Of a DNA stretch of 64,000 bases, positions 43,749 through 52,007 are shown in pieces. The translations under genes and the position numbers were made by a program. Numbering within the stretch: the stretch's first letter is position 1; every line of letters begins with the position of its first letter. Source of the DNA: Streptomyces lasiicapitis (GTDB taxonomy: Bacteria > Actinomycetota > Actinomycetes > Streptomycetales > Streptomycetaceae); the NCBI RefSeq assembly GCF_014646335.1, contig NZ_BMNG01000004.1, positions 1 through 64,000 on the forward strand, in the 5' to 3' direction. The notes below the pieces were generated by a model. That model searched no databases and was not told where the DNA came from. It was given only the letters and a program-made list of their open reading frames with translations.

Positions 43749-45305
43749 GTGACGATCACCGCCGGCAGTACGCACAGTCCAGATGCGGGGGCCGGGGCTG
43801 TGTCCGCCACACATCCGGTTGAAATCGTCCGTCCGAACGGGCGTCTCGGCCCGCGGCTCAGAGGGGGGCCGCGGGCCGGGCGTCCGCAACCACCGGACGT
43901 CCGACGGGTGTTGAGGCGCGCCTGGTCGTCGCTTCCGGCCCGGCTGCGCCTGCTGCGCACCGTGATCCTGCTGCTCGCCGCCGCCCTCGCGGCGCTCCTC
44001 GGTACGGCGGGTTTCGCCGCGCTCGAGGCGTGGGACGACGTGGCCGACCGCGACGCGCCGAGCACCACCAGCGCCGCGGGTCTGAACCTCGCGCTCAACG
44101 ACATGGACGCGCAGGTCGCCAACCTGCTCCTCGCGAACGGCGACGCGGGCCGCGGCCGCCTCGACGTCCCGTACGACAAGGCCGTCGAGGGCTACGGCGC
44201 ATCGCGTCACACCATCAGCACCGCCCTGCGCACCCTCTCCGTCGCCGCTCAGCACGACCGCGGCGCCGGCCGCACCGTCGAGGACCTCACCGAGAACTTC
44301 GCGCGCTACCAGGAACTGGTCGGCCGCGCCCTGGAGAACGACGCCCGCAAGGGCGGCAAGACCGCGGCCGGTGACGACTACCGCACGGCGACCGACCTCC
44401 TCCAGGGTCAACTCCTGCCAGAGGCACGTGAGTTGGTCGAGTCCAACAACACCGCGTACGAGCGGCACTACGACGCGGCGCGCTCCCGGCTGACCGGCGA
44501 GCTGATCGCCGCCGTCCTCGTCGGAGCCGCGCTGCTCGTCGTCCTCGTCGGACTCCAGTGGCACCTCACGCGGCGCTTCCGGCGCGTGTTTAACCCCGGG
44601 CTGCTCGCCGCGAGCCTGTGCGCGCTCATCGCCGTCGTCCTCGGCTGTCAGCTCCTCGCCACGTCCTCGGAACAACTGCGGATCGCACGCCGCGACGCCT
44701 TCGACTCCGTCGTGGCGCTGTCGCGCGCCCAGGCCACGGCGTACGACGCCAACGCGGACGAAAGCCGGTACCTGCTGCTCAAGGACCGGCGCGCCCAGTA
44801 CGGGAACTCCTTCTTCGCCAAGTCGCAGGCGCTGTACGGCATTGCGGGCTCCACCCCGGCCACGTACGACTCCCGGCTCGACGAGACCTGGAGCACCTAC
44901 AAGACCGACCACCGCACCCTCCCCTTCACCGGGGAGTTCCGGCGCGAACTCGACAACATCACCTTCCCCGGCGAACGCGCCGCCGCGGAGGCCGCCGTCG
45001 AGGCGTACCTCGTCTACCAGCGCGACGACCGCAAGATCCGCAAGCTGGTCGCCGACGGCCGCGAGCGCCAGGCCGTCGACTTCTGCATCAGCTGGGAGGA
45101 GGGCACGTCCAACTCCCACTTCCTCGACCTGGACCGGGAGTTGAAACGGGTCACCGGCATCAACCAGAGCCACTTCGAACGGGCTGCCGAGGACGGCCGG
45201 GGGGCGGTGCCGGGGGTGCTTCCGTGGATCGGGGGCGCGCTGGGGCTCGTGGGGCTCTGTACGGTGCTGGGCTTGCGGCCTCGGCTTGCGGAGTTTCGCT
45301 CTTGA
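43749..45305 (+). CDS. Membrane protein with two extracytoplasmic helical-bundle domains
   Basis: A 518-residue protein. A membrane helix at about 66-88 (LLRTVILLLAAALAALLGTAGF) is followed by a helical extracytoplasmic domain (about 90-250), two close membrane helices (about 258-310), a second helical domain (about 315-485, with STYKTDHRTLPFTGEF) and a last helix (about 490-508). The domains look like four-helix-bundle sensor modules of chemoreceptors and kinases, but there is no kinase, HAMP or receiver domain. It is divergent from kdpB and 306 bases before kdpE, so it may sense the signal for that system. Start at the GTG 43749, preceded by GGGAGG. Confidence 0.7.
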   Translation: MTITAGSTHSPDAGAGAVSATHPVEIVRPNGRLGPRLRGGPRAGRPQPPDVRRVLRRAWSSLPARLRLLRTVILLLAAALAALLGTAGFAALEAWDDVADRDAPSTTSAAGLNLALNDMDAQVANLLLANGDAGRGRLDVPYDKAVEGYGASRHTISTALRTLSVAAQHDRGAGRTVEDLTENFARYQELVGRALENDARKGGKTAAGDDYRTATDLLQGQLLPEARELVESNNTAYERHYDAARSRLTGELIAAVLVGAALLVVLVGLQWHLTRRFRRVFNPGLLAASLCALIAVVLGCQLLATSSEQLRIARRDAFDSVVALSRAQATAYDANADESRYLLLKDRRAQYGNSFFAKSQALYGIAGSTPATYDSRLDETWSTYKTDHRTLPFTGEFRRELDNITFPGERAAAEAAVEAYLVYQRDDRKIRKLVADGRERQAVDFCISWEEGTSNSHFLDLDRELKRVTGINQSHFERAAEDGRGAVPGVLPWIGGALGLVGLCTVLGLRPRLAEFRS

Positions 45306-45611
45306 CGTGACCTTGGCGCTCGCAAAGGACCGGAGCTCGACACGGTCTGCGGGGAGGCCGTCACCGTCGTCCTGCCGTCCCGCCGCCGCCACGCCGCCGC
45401 GCGCGGCGGGCCGGAATGATCAGCTCCCGCCGACCGTCGGGCTTGGTGAACGAGGCATGGCCAAACCGTAAGAGAGCCGTCAACGCCGTCCCGGCTGCCG
45501 TATGAGAGGCGTCAAGAGCGACGGCGAACCCGCTGGTGGGCGCTTTGCTTCACAAGACCGCACAAATTTCGCGGGCTCGGCCCGCACGCACATTCAGGAG
45601 GCGGCACACCG
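45306..45611 (+). other. Intergenic region before kdpE
   Basis: No gene is apparent. In-frame translation past the sensor stop gives about 28 codons ending at a TGA near 45420, without recognisable similarity. GTCAAC (45479), GTCCCG (45488), GTATGA (45500) and GTCAAG (45511) form a loose direct-repeat array with steps of 9-12 bases, matching the words before kdpB. AGGAGGCGG lies just before the kdpE start. Confidence 0.4.
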
Positions 45612-46295
45612 ATGACCCGGGTGCTGGTGGTCGAGGACGACCCACAGCTCGTACGGGCTCTGGAGATCAATCTGAAGGCACGCAAGTACGAGGTGGACGC
45701 CGCGGTCGACGGGGGCACGGCCCAGCGTCTCGCATCGGCGCGTCCGCCGGACGTGGTCCTCCTTGATCTCGGGCTGCCCGACATGGACGGCATCGACGTG
45801 ATCAGATGGCTGCGGGGCTTCAGCCGCGCACCCATCCTCGTCGTGTCCGCCCGCCAGGCCTCCGACGAGAAGGTCGCGGTGCTCGACGCGGGCGCCGACG
45901 ACTACATCCCCAAACCGTTCAGCATGGACGAGCTCCTCGCCCGGCTGCGGGCCGCCGCCCGCAGGACCCGCTCCGCGGAGCGCGGAGAGACCACGGCCGT
46001 CATCGAGACCGAGGGCTTCACCCTCGACCTGCTGGCCAAGAAGGCCTTACGGGACGGCCGCGCCGTGCGTCTCACCCCCACCGAGTGGCACCTCCTGGAG
46101 GTCCTGGTCCGCCACCGCGGCCGCCTGGTCAGCCAGCAGCAGCTCCTCGGCGAGGTGTGGGGGCCCACGCACAGCACGCGGACGAACTACCTGCGGGTCT
46201 ACATGGCCCAGTTGCGGCGAAAACTCGAGCCGGACCCGGCTCATCCACGGCATCTGATCACGGCGCCGGGGATGGGGTATCGGTTCGAGGGGTGA
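45612..46295 (+). CDS. kdpE: KdpE-like OmpR-family response regulator with a TTA codon
   Basis: A 227-residue regulator: receiver with acidic pair EDD (8-10), phospho-acceptor Asp52 in LLDLGLPDMDG and Lys in PKPF (about 102), then an OmpR winged helix (about 130-225, LTPTEWHLLEVLVRHRGRLVS) ending HLITAPGMGYRFEG, which is the KdpE type. Codon 146 is TTA (46047-46049), so its synthesis may depend on bldA. No kdpD kinase gene is present nearby. The start is supported by AGGAGG at 45597-45602. Confidence 0.85.
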   Translation: MTRVLVVEDDPQLVRALEINLKARKYEVDAAVDGGTAQRLASARPPDVVLLDLGLPDMDGIDVIRWLRGFSRAPILVVSARQASDEKVAVLDAGADDYIPKPFSMDELLARLRAAARRTRSAERGETTAVIETEGFTLDLLAKKALRDGRAVRLTPTEWHLLEVLVRHRGRLVSQQQLLGEVWGPTHSTRTNYLRVYMAQLRRKLEPDPAHPRHLITAPGMGYRFEG

Positions 46296-46352
46296 CCGGG
46301 TGCCGGGTGCGGGGTCCGTGGGCCTGCCAGCCGGAGGTTCGGGGGAGGACTG

Positions 46353-47243
46353 TCAGCCGGAGGTCGCGTCCGGGCCCGCCAGGTCCGCGACGACCGCCGC
46401 GTGGTCGGACGGCCAGACGCCGTCGACGGGCCCGTCGCCCGCGCGCCGTACGCCGCGCACCGCTCCGAGGCCTCCGGGGCCGCACGGCCCGACGTGGACG
46501 TAGTCGATCCGGATGCTCGGGTCGTGTGTCGGCGCCACGTACGGGTTCTCCGCGTCCCAGGTGGCGGACGCGGCGCCCGGCTCCGCGTACTGCCAGGCGT
46601 CCAGGAGCACCTGACCCGGTACGGCGGGCGCCGTGCGGTACCCGCCCAGGAGCCGGATCTCGTCCGAGTCCGGCACGGCGTTGAAGTCCCCTGTGACGAC
46701 GGGCGGGAACGCCGTTCCGGTCCGGTGTTCGGCCACGAACGCCGCGAGCACCGCGACCTGGGCGCACCGCACCGCCGACGCGTACGGCGGGGACGACAGA
46801 TGCGTGGTGAAGAACGGTACGTCCTGGCCTGGCGCGGCCAGACGCGCGTACAGCACGAGGCGGCCGTCGTCGCTTGCCGCGTCGAAAGGGCCGTCGTCAC
46901 CTGCCGCGTCGAGGCGGCCGTCGTCACCTGCCTCGTGGAGCGGCGGCAACTGCGCCACCGCCCGGTCGGCCACCGGCCACCGGCTGAGGACCGCGTTGCC
47001 GAAGTCGACCGCGGGATCGCCGACGCGCTGCCGCCACCACTGCGGGGCGGGCGTCGGCTCCCACGTCCAGTGCAGGTCCAACTCGTCGGCGAGCCATTCG
47101 GCCAGGTTCTCGCCGTTCTTCTGCCAGACCTCCTGCAGGCCCACGACGTCCGGCCGCAGGTCGCGGAGCACCGAGAGGATCGCCTTCTGCCGTTGCTCCC
47201 AGGGGCCGAAGCGGCCCCATACGTTCCACGTCAGTATCCGCAC
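46353..47243 (-). CDS. Endonuclease/exonuclease/phosphatase (EEP) family protein
   Basis: A 296-residue protein with the DNase I/Mg-phosphatase fold: NVWG (7-10), LQEVWQ, GDFNAVPDS, DYVHVG and the catalytic PSDHAAVVADL near the C terminus. Substrates in the family range from DNA and phosphoinositides to sphingolipids. A 27-base repeat in the middle adds AGDDGRLDA, AGDDGPFDA and ASDDGRL (about 105-129). The ATG at 47243 opens directly with RILTWNVWGR, as in relatives. Confidence 0.88.
   Translation of the reverse strand: MRILTWNVWGRFGPWEQRQKAILSVLRDLRPDVVGLQEVWQKNGENLAEWLADELDLHWTWEPTPAPQWWRQRVGDPAVDFGNAVLSRWPVADRAVAQLPPLHEAGDDGRLDAAGDDGPFDAASDDGRLVLYARLAAPGQDVPFFTTHLSSPPYASAVRCAQVAVLAAFVAEHRTGTAFPPVVTGDFNAVPDSDEIRLLGGYRTAPAVPGQVLLDAWQYAEPGAASATWDAENPYVAPTHDPSIRIDYVHVGPCGPGGLGAVRGVRRAGDGPVDGVWPSDHAAVVADLAGPDATSG
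46862..46932 (-). repeat. 27-base coding tandem repeat in the EEP gene
   Basis: Units begin at 46862, 46889 and 46916 (the third truncated) and share GGCCGTCGTCACCTGCCGCG with a few changes. They encode an acidic loop inserted between conserved parts of the fold. Confidence 0.75.
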
Positions 47244-47548
47244 GTGACCTCACTTGTCGCTTGCCGTGCACGCCTGGCCCGGCTGGTCGTGCCCACTTGT
47301 CGCGCATGCCTGGAGGGGCCCACCCTCACCCGTTCGGGCCCGTACGCCGGCCCGTACGCCGGGCCCGCGCGTCAGCAGAGTGTCAGCGTGCGCCGCATCT
47401 CCGTCAACGGGTCGTCATGGTCGGTCGGTTGACACCCCGTGCCGGGCATAACGTCACCGTGTGCCCGGTGCTCGTCTGCGCGCCACCGGGACCACGGCGA
47501 CCGCCCGACCCGACGAGGGCCTGCCGAGGCTCCTCAAGGAGGATTTCC
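47244..47548 (+). other. Divergent intergenic region
   Basis: No gene is seen between the EEP and SAV_915-like starts. It holds a perfect 12-base tandem repeat (CCCGTACGCCGG at 47339-47350 and 47351-47362) flanked by GGGCC words, and a consensus TTGACA at 47429-47434 without a well-spaced -10. Confidence 0.4.
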
Positions 47549-48166
47549 ATGACCCAGCAGCTGGTGTACGGAGAAGACCCCGAGCCTTCCGAACGGGGCC
47601 CGGCCGGACCCCTGTTCGTGCCCGTCCGGCCGGGACCCGCGGGCTGTGTCGCCCGCCTGTTCCGCACTCCCGTCGGCGGCCGCACCGCCGTCGCGTTCAC
47701 CACACCGCAGCGCCTCGCCGACGAACTCGGCGCCCGTCAGCCCTGGATCCGGCTCTCCGAACCCGCGCTGCGCTCGCTCACCGAACCGCTGGGTGTCGCC
47801 CGTGTCACGGTCGACCCGCGCCTCACGCCACGCACGGCCGACTCGACGGCCACCGGCCTCCCGCCCGGCTTCCCGGCCGAGGCCCGCACCTCCCGTACCT
47901 CCCGCACCTCCCGTCCCTCCGGCCGCCCGGCCGACAGCCGCACCGCCGACTCCCCGGACCTCCGCCGCGTCCCCGCCTTGCCCGCCGCGCCTGCCTCGCC
48001 CGCCGCCCCGCACCTCACGCCGGCCGGCCCCGGGGCCGTCGCCGCGTCCGCCGACACCGCTCGGCGCACCTCCCGCTGGCGGGACTGGGACCCACAGGCC
48101 GTGGGCGCGCTGCGCGTCACCGGAGCGGCGGCGATCGTCGGCGCCCTGACCGCCTGGATCGGCTGA
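47549..48166 (+). CDS. SAV_915-like protein with C-terminal membrane-associated segment
   Basis: A 205-residue protein. The N-terminal domain (about 1-95) has the pattern LFVPVRPGPAGCVARLFRTP with RTAVAFTTPQRLADELG, remembered from a Streptomyces family named SAV_915. A disordered Ser/Thr/Pro/Arg-rich middle (about 105-175) and a hydrophobic C-terminal helix (VGALRVTGAAAIVGALTAWIG) follow. AAGGAGG lies 6 bases upstream of the ATG. It precedes the decarboxylase-like gene on the same strand. Function unknown. Confidence 0.65.
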   Translation: MTQQLVYGEDPEPSERGPAGPLFVPVRPGPAGCVARLFRTPVGGRTAVAFTTPQRLADELGARQPWIRLSEPALRSLTEPLGVARVTVDPRLTPRTADSTATGLPPGFPAEARTSRTSRTSRPSGRPADSRTADSPDLRRVPALPAAPASPAAPHLTPAGPGAVAASADTARRTSRWRDWDPQAVGALRVTGAAAIVGALTAWIG

Positions 48167-48234
48167 AACCCGGGCCTGGGGCACGGAGTGCCAGGACGCC
48201 GGGGGCGCTGTGTGAAGGCGCGCGGAGGACGCCG

Positions 48235-48534
48235 ATGACGCCGGTACTGGCGCGGCCCCCTGAGCCGGCTTGGACACCCACCGAGCTCCAGCCACTCACA
48301 GCGGCGCGGGCCCGCGACAGCGCGGACCAGGGAGAGACGCCCTTGACGTCCTCGATACCGGTCACGGCGCCGCCACCGGCCCGCCCCGCTGCCACCACAA
48401 CTGACGAACTACCCCCGCCGCCGCCCATGACGGCGCTGACGCCGACCGCGCCCGACACGCCGACAGCGGCCGAGAGGCCGTCAGCGCCCGAGACGAGGAC
48501 GACGAGGACGACGAGGACGACGAGGACGACGTGA
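48235..48534 (+). CDS. Small Pro/Thr-rich hypothetical protein
   Basis: A 99-codon ORF beginning MTPVLARPPEPAWTPTELQ, with a GGAGGA site 6 bases before the ATG. It is low in complexity and ends in TRT repeats encoded by four copies of the 9-base word ACGAGGACG (48493-48528). The good ribosome-binding site and the position between SAV_915-like and decarboxylase genes support it; the composition argues for caution. Confidence 0.4.
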   Translation: MTPVLARPPEPAWTPTELQPLTAARARDSADQGETPLTSSIPVTAPPPARPAATTTDELPPPPPMTALTPTAPDTPTAAERPSAPETRTTRTTRTTRTT

Positions 48535-48563
48535 AGACGACGAGGCGAAAAGAGAAGCTAACC

Positions 48564-49934
48564 ATGACCCTTGCGGACATCCCCGCAACCCCCGGCCCCA
48601 CCACGGCCCCCGTCGGCGCCCCGCCCATGGACGCCCCCGACGACCTGACCGTGTGGCCGCACTCCACCACGCGGCTCGCCCACGGCGACCTGGCCGTCGG
48701 CGGCGTACCGCTCACCGAGATCGCCGACCGCTTCGGCACCCCGGCCTACCTCCTCGACGAGGCCGAGGTGCGTGAACGCTGCCGCACCTACCAGCACGCC
48801 TTCCCCGAGACCGACGTCCTGTACGCGGCCAAGGCGTTCCTCTGCCGCGCCATGGCCCACTGGGTCGAGGAGGAGGGCCTGGGCCTCGACGTCTGCTCCG
48901 CCGGCGAACTCGAACTCGCCGTCACCACCGGCTTCCCCGCCTCCCGCATCGTCCTGCACGGCAACGCCAAGAGCCCCGAGGACCTGCGCTCCGCCCTGCG
49001 CCTCGGCGTCGGACGCATCGTCATCGACAGCGCCTCCGAGATCGCCCGCCTTGCCGCCGCCGTGCCGCCCGGCAGCCGCCAGAAGGTCCTCGTCCGCGTC
49101 GTACCCGGCATCGCCGCGGGCGGACACAGCAAGATCCAGACGGGCACGGAGGACCAGAAGTTCGGCCTGTCCATCACGGACGGCTCCGCGCAGCACGCCA
49201 TCGCCCGCATCCTCGACCAGCCCGGCCTCGAACTGGTCGGCCTGCACTGCCATCTGGGCTCCCAGATCGCCACCGACAAGCCGTTCCTGAGCGCCGTGCG
49301 CCGCCTCGTCGGACTGATGGCCCGCATCAAGGACCACCACGGCATCACCCTCCCCGAACTGGACCTCGGCGGCGGCCACGGCATCGCCTACAACCCGGGC
49401 GAGGACGCTCTCGACATCACCACCCTCGCCCGCAAGGTACGCGCCGAACTCGCCGAGAGCTGCGCCGCCGCCGGCCTCGCCGTGCCCCGCCTGGTCGTCG
49501 AACCCGGCCGCGCCATCGCGGGCCCCGCGGGTGTCGCCCTGTATCGCGTCCTGTCGGTCAAGCGCACCAGCGACCGCACCTTCGTGGCCGTCGACGGCGG
49601 CATGAGCGACAACCCGCGCCCCGCGCTCTACGGCGTCCGCTACCTGCCCCGTCTCATCGGCCGCCGCTCCACCGCCGCGCCCGCACCCGTGACCGTCGTC
49701 GGACGCCACTGCGAGGCCGGCGACGTTCTCGCCTCCGACATCCACCTCCCCTCCGACACCCGCCCCGGCGACCTGCTCGCCGTCCCCGTCGCCGGCGCCT
49801 ATCACCTGTCGATGGCCTCCGGCTACAACCTCGTCGGCCGCCCCCCGGTGGTCGCCGTCGCCGACGGCCACGCCCGGCTCCTCGTACGCCGCGAGTCCCT
49901 GGAGGACTTCCGCAGCCGTGACGTCGGCCTCTAA
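48564..49934 (+). CDS. Diaminopimelate-decarboxylase-type PLP enzyme
   Basis: A 456-residue fold-type III decarboxylase. Lys90 in YAAKAF binds PLP, and HCHLGSQI, EPGRAIAGPAGV, CEAGDVLA and MASGYNLVGRPP supply further PLP and active-site residues. DAP decarboxylase makes lysine from meso-diaminopimelate. Because the N-terminal 35 residues are Pro-rich and the last motif differs (GYNLVGRPP rather than NYNxRPRP), it may be a second paralogue with another amino-acid substrate rather than the housekeeping LysA. The ATG at 48564 follows AGAGAAG. Confidence 0.85.
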   Translation: MTLADIPATPGPTTAPVGAPPMDAPDDLTVWPHSTTRLAHGDLAVGGVPLTEIADRFGTPAYLLDEAEVRERCRTYQHAFPETDVLYAAKAFLCRAMAHWVEEEGLGLDVCSAGELELAVTTGFPASRIVLHGNAKSPEDLRSALRLGVGRIVIDSASEIARLAAAVPPGSRQKVLVRVVPGIAAGGHSKIQTGTEDQKFGLSITDGSAQHAIARILDQPGLELVGLHCHLGSQIATDKPFLSAVRRLVGLMARIKDHHGITLPELDLGGGHGIAYNPGEDALDITTLARKVRAELAESCAAAGLAVPRLVVEPGRAIAGPAGVALYRVLSVKRTSDRTFVAVDGGMSDNPRPALYGVRYLPRLIGRRSTAAPAPVTVVGRHCEAGDVLASDIHLPSDTRPGDLLAVPVAGAYHLSMASGYNLVGRPPVVAVADGHARLLVRRESLEDFRSRDVGL

Positions 49935-50061
49935 CCGCCCCTCCGCCACACCCCCTCCGCCACACCCCCCGCGTCAGACCTCTCCCGTCAGACGCCCCCA
50001 CACGCGGTCCTGCGCTCTCAAGGCCGGACGGCGGCGCCGCGGAACTCCCGCTCCGTCGGCG

Positions 50062-50706
50062 TCACGAGCCGAGAAAGCGCAGGATCGCCAGCACCCTGCG
50101 GCTGTACCCGCCGCCGTTGGTCAGCTCCAACTTGTCGAAGATCGCGTTGACGTACTTCTCCACCGCGCTCTGCGAGACGTGCAGTTGCTCCGCGATGGCC
50201 GCGTTCGTGTGCCCCTGCGCCATCTTGGCGAGCACCTCGCGCTCACGCTCGGTCAGCCGCTGCAGCGGATCCACATGGCTGCTGAACGTCAGCAACTGGC
50301 GTACGACCTCCGGGTCGAAGGCCGTCCTGCCCGCCCCGACACGGTCGAGCGCGTCCAGGAACTCGTCGACCTGGACGACACGGTCCTTGAGCAGATAGCC
50401 GACTCCTTCCGTTGCTGTGGTCAACAGGTCCGTGGCGTAACGCCGTTCGACGTACTGCGAGAGCACGAGGACGCCTGTGTCCGGCCAGGTGCGGCGGATC
50501 TCCAGGGCGGCCCGCAGTCCCTCGTCGGTGTGCGTCGGCGGCATCCGCACATCGACCACGGCGGCGTCCGGCGGGTCGCTGGCGATCGCCTCGAGCAGGG
50601 CCTGCGCGTCCCCCACGGACGCCGTCACCTCGTGTCCCTCTTCGGCGAGCAGCCGGGCCAGGCCCTCACGCAGCAGCGTCGAGTCGTCGGCGAGCATTAC
50701 ACGCAT
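50062..50706 (-). CDS. NarL/LuxR-type response regulator
   Basis: A 214-residue regulator. Receiver domain with ADDS acidic pocket, Asp in AVVDVRMPPTHTDEG (near residue 53) and LLKDRVV; LuxR helix-turn-helix at about 145-205 (LTEREREVLAKMAQGHTNAAI). The DMPPTHTDEG loop is typical of the group paired with short HisKA_3 kinases. The start overlaps the kinase stop by ten bases, so the pair is translationally coupled. Confidence 0.94.
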   Translation of the reverse strand: MRVMLADDSTLLREGLARLLAEEGHEVTASVGDAQALLEAIASDPPDAAVVDVRMPPTHTDEGLRAALEIRRTWPDTGVLVLSQYVERRYATDLLTTATEGVGYLLKDRVVQVDEFLDALDRVGAGRTAFDPEVVRQLLTFSSHVDPLQRLTEREREVLAKMAQGHTNAAIAEQLHVSQSAVEKYVNAIFDKLELTNGGGYSRRVLAILRFLGS

Positions 50707-51851
50707 GGCAACTCCGCGGTGATGACGGTGGGACCCCCGGCCGGACTGGCCACCGTCAACGTACCGTCGAGCGCCGCGACCCGGCGGGTCAGGCCAAGGA
50801 GCCCGCTTCCTGACGGGTCGGCCCCGCCGCGGCCGTCGTCCTCGACACGGAGCCGCAGCAGTGTGTCGGTGAGGTCGGCCCGCACCGTGACATGGTCGGC
50901 ACCGGAGTGCTTGACCGCGTTCGTCACGGCTTCGGCGGCTACGAAGTACGCGACTGCCTGCGCCGTCGGCGGGGGTGTGTCCCGCAGGGCGCAGGCGAGC
51001 CGCACGGGTATCGCGGCACGCTCGGCGACCGACTCCAGGGCGGCGGCGAGTCCGCCCTCGTCGAGCGCCGCCGGATACACGCGCCACGCCACGTCCCGCA
51101 GCTCCTTGAGGGCCTGTTGCGACTCCTCGTGGGCCTGGCGGAGCAGCTCCGCCGCCTTGTCGGGGTCCGGGACACGCCGTGCCCGGCCGAGCAGCATGCC
51201 CAGCGCGACCAGTCGTTGCTGAACGCCGTCGTGCAGGTCCCGCTCGATGCGGCGGCGCTCGTCGTGAACGGCCTCCACGACTCCGGCCCGGCTCTTGGCC
51301 AGCTCGCCGATGCGGCGCTCCATGCTCTGGCGGTCGCTGGGGCTGAGGAAGTGGCGGGCCAACTGCTCGTCCATCAGCGCCACGGCGTGCACGCCTTGTA
51401 TGCACAGGAAGAGCAGGAAGAGGCCGGCGAACGCGGACGGCGCCACGGTCAGCGCCCAGTCGTCCAGGTCGGCTGCCAGGAACCAGCCCCACACCAGCAG
51501 GGACGCATAGCCCGCGCCGACCACCGCGGCCAGCAGCACCACGCCGCCCAGCATCCCGACCGTCCAGCGCGTGGCCACATAGGAGAGGGCGGGCATGCCG
51601 GTCAGCGGTGCCGTCCTCTCCGCCGTGCCCGTGCCGTAGCAGAGCGCCATCCGGCGCCGCTGCAGCTCGGACCACCAGCGGGCGGCCGCCAGTATCCGGG
51701 GCTCGCCGCGACTGGCGTCGGCGGAGCGCCCGAGTGTGGCGAGCAGCCACAGCCCGGACACGAGCGTCATGGCCAACTCGACGATGCCGCTGAGGAATCC
51801 GAGCAGGACTCCGGCGGCGACGCGCAGTCGGCGGGCGAGAAAGTTTCGCAT
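50697..51851 (-). CDS. Sensor histidine kinase (HisKA_3-type)
   Basis: A 384-residue kinase with an N-terminal membrane segment (about 10-40), further hydrophobic segments at about 95-160, the phospho-acceptor helix RDLHDGVQQRLVALG (His near 207) and an ATPase domain with EAVTNAVKHSGA and GSGLLGLTRRVAALDG. A segment LARRLRV follows the ATG at 51851. It is divergent from dedA across the CTGCGG array. The two-component pair probably controls dedA and itself. Confidence 0.93.
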   Translation of the reverse strand: MRNFLARRLRVAAGVLLGFLSGIVELAMTLVSGLWLLATLGRSADASRGEPRILAAARWWSELQRRRMALCYGTGTAERTAPLTGMPALSYVATRWTVGMLGGVVLLAAVVGAGYASLLVWGWFLAADLDDWALTVAPSAFAGLFLLFLCIQGVHAVALMDEQLARHFLSPSDRQSMERRIGELAKSRAGVVEAVHDERRRIERDLHDGVQQRLVALGMLLGRARRVPDPDKAAELLRQAHEESQQALKELRDVAWRVYPAALDEGGLAAALESVAERAAIPVRLACALRDTPPPTAQAVAYFVAAEAVTNAVKHSGADHVTVRADLTDTLLRLRVEDDGRGGADPSGSGLLGLTRRVAALDGTLTVASPAGGPTVITAELPCV

Positions 51852-51887
51852 GATCAATCACGCTATCCGAGCGGTGCGCGCGGCGGA

Positions 51888-51998
51888 CTGCGGAAAACCG
51901 TAAAGCTGACTGCGGTCGACCGCAGGCCCCGCCTGCGGCGGCCCGCAGCGGAACTCTGCGGCCGCCCTCATACCGCGGTGGCCTGCGGTTTCCGTACC
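51888..51998. promoter_or_regulatory. Five-copy CTGCGG-N4-CCGCAG operator array
   Basis: CTGCGG-N4-CCGCAG is perfect at 51910-51925 and 51933-51948; degenerate copies lie at 51888-51903 (second half CCGTAA) and 51956-51971 (CCTCAT), and another CTGCGG with CCGTAC at three bases stands at 51983-51997. The starts are 22, 23, 23 and 27 bases apart. The array fills the 156 bases between the divergent kinase and dedA genes. A response-regulator operator is the simplest reading. Confidence 0.6.
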
Positions 51999-52007
51999 GT
52001 CGAAGAC

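Noticed and set aside
45306-45420. Continuation of the sensor gene or a kdpD remnant after the stop
   Set aside because: About 28 in-frame codons follow but show no histidine-kinase motif or similarity.
47429-47454. Promoter with consensus TTGACA before the SAV_915-like gene
   Set aside because: No -10 at 16-18 bases; TAACGT is only 14 bases away.
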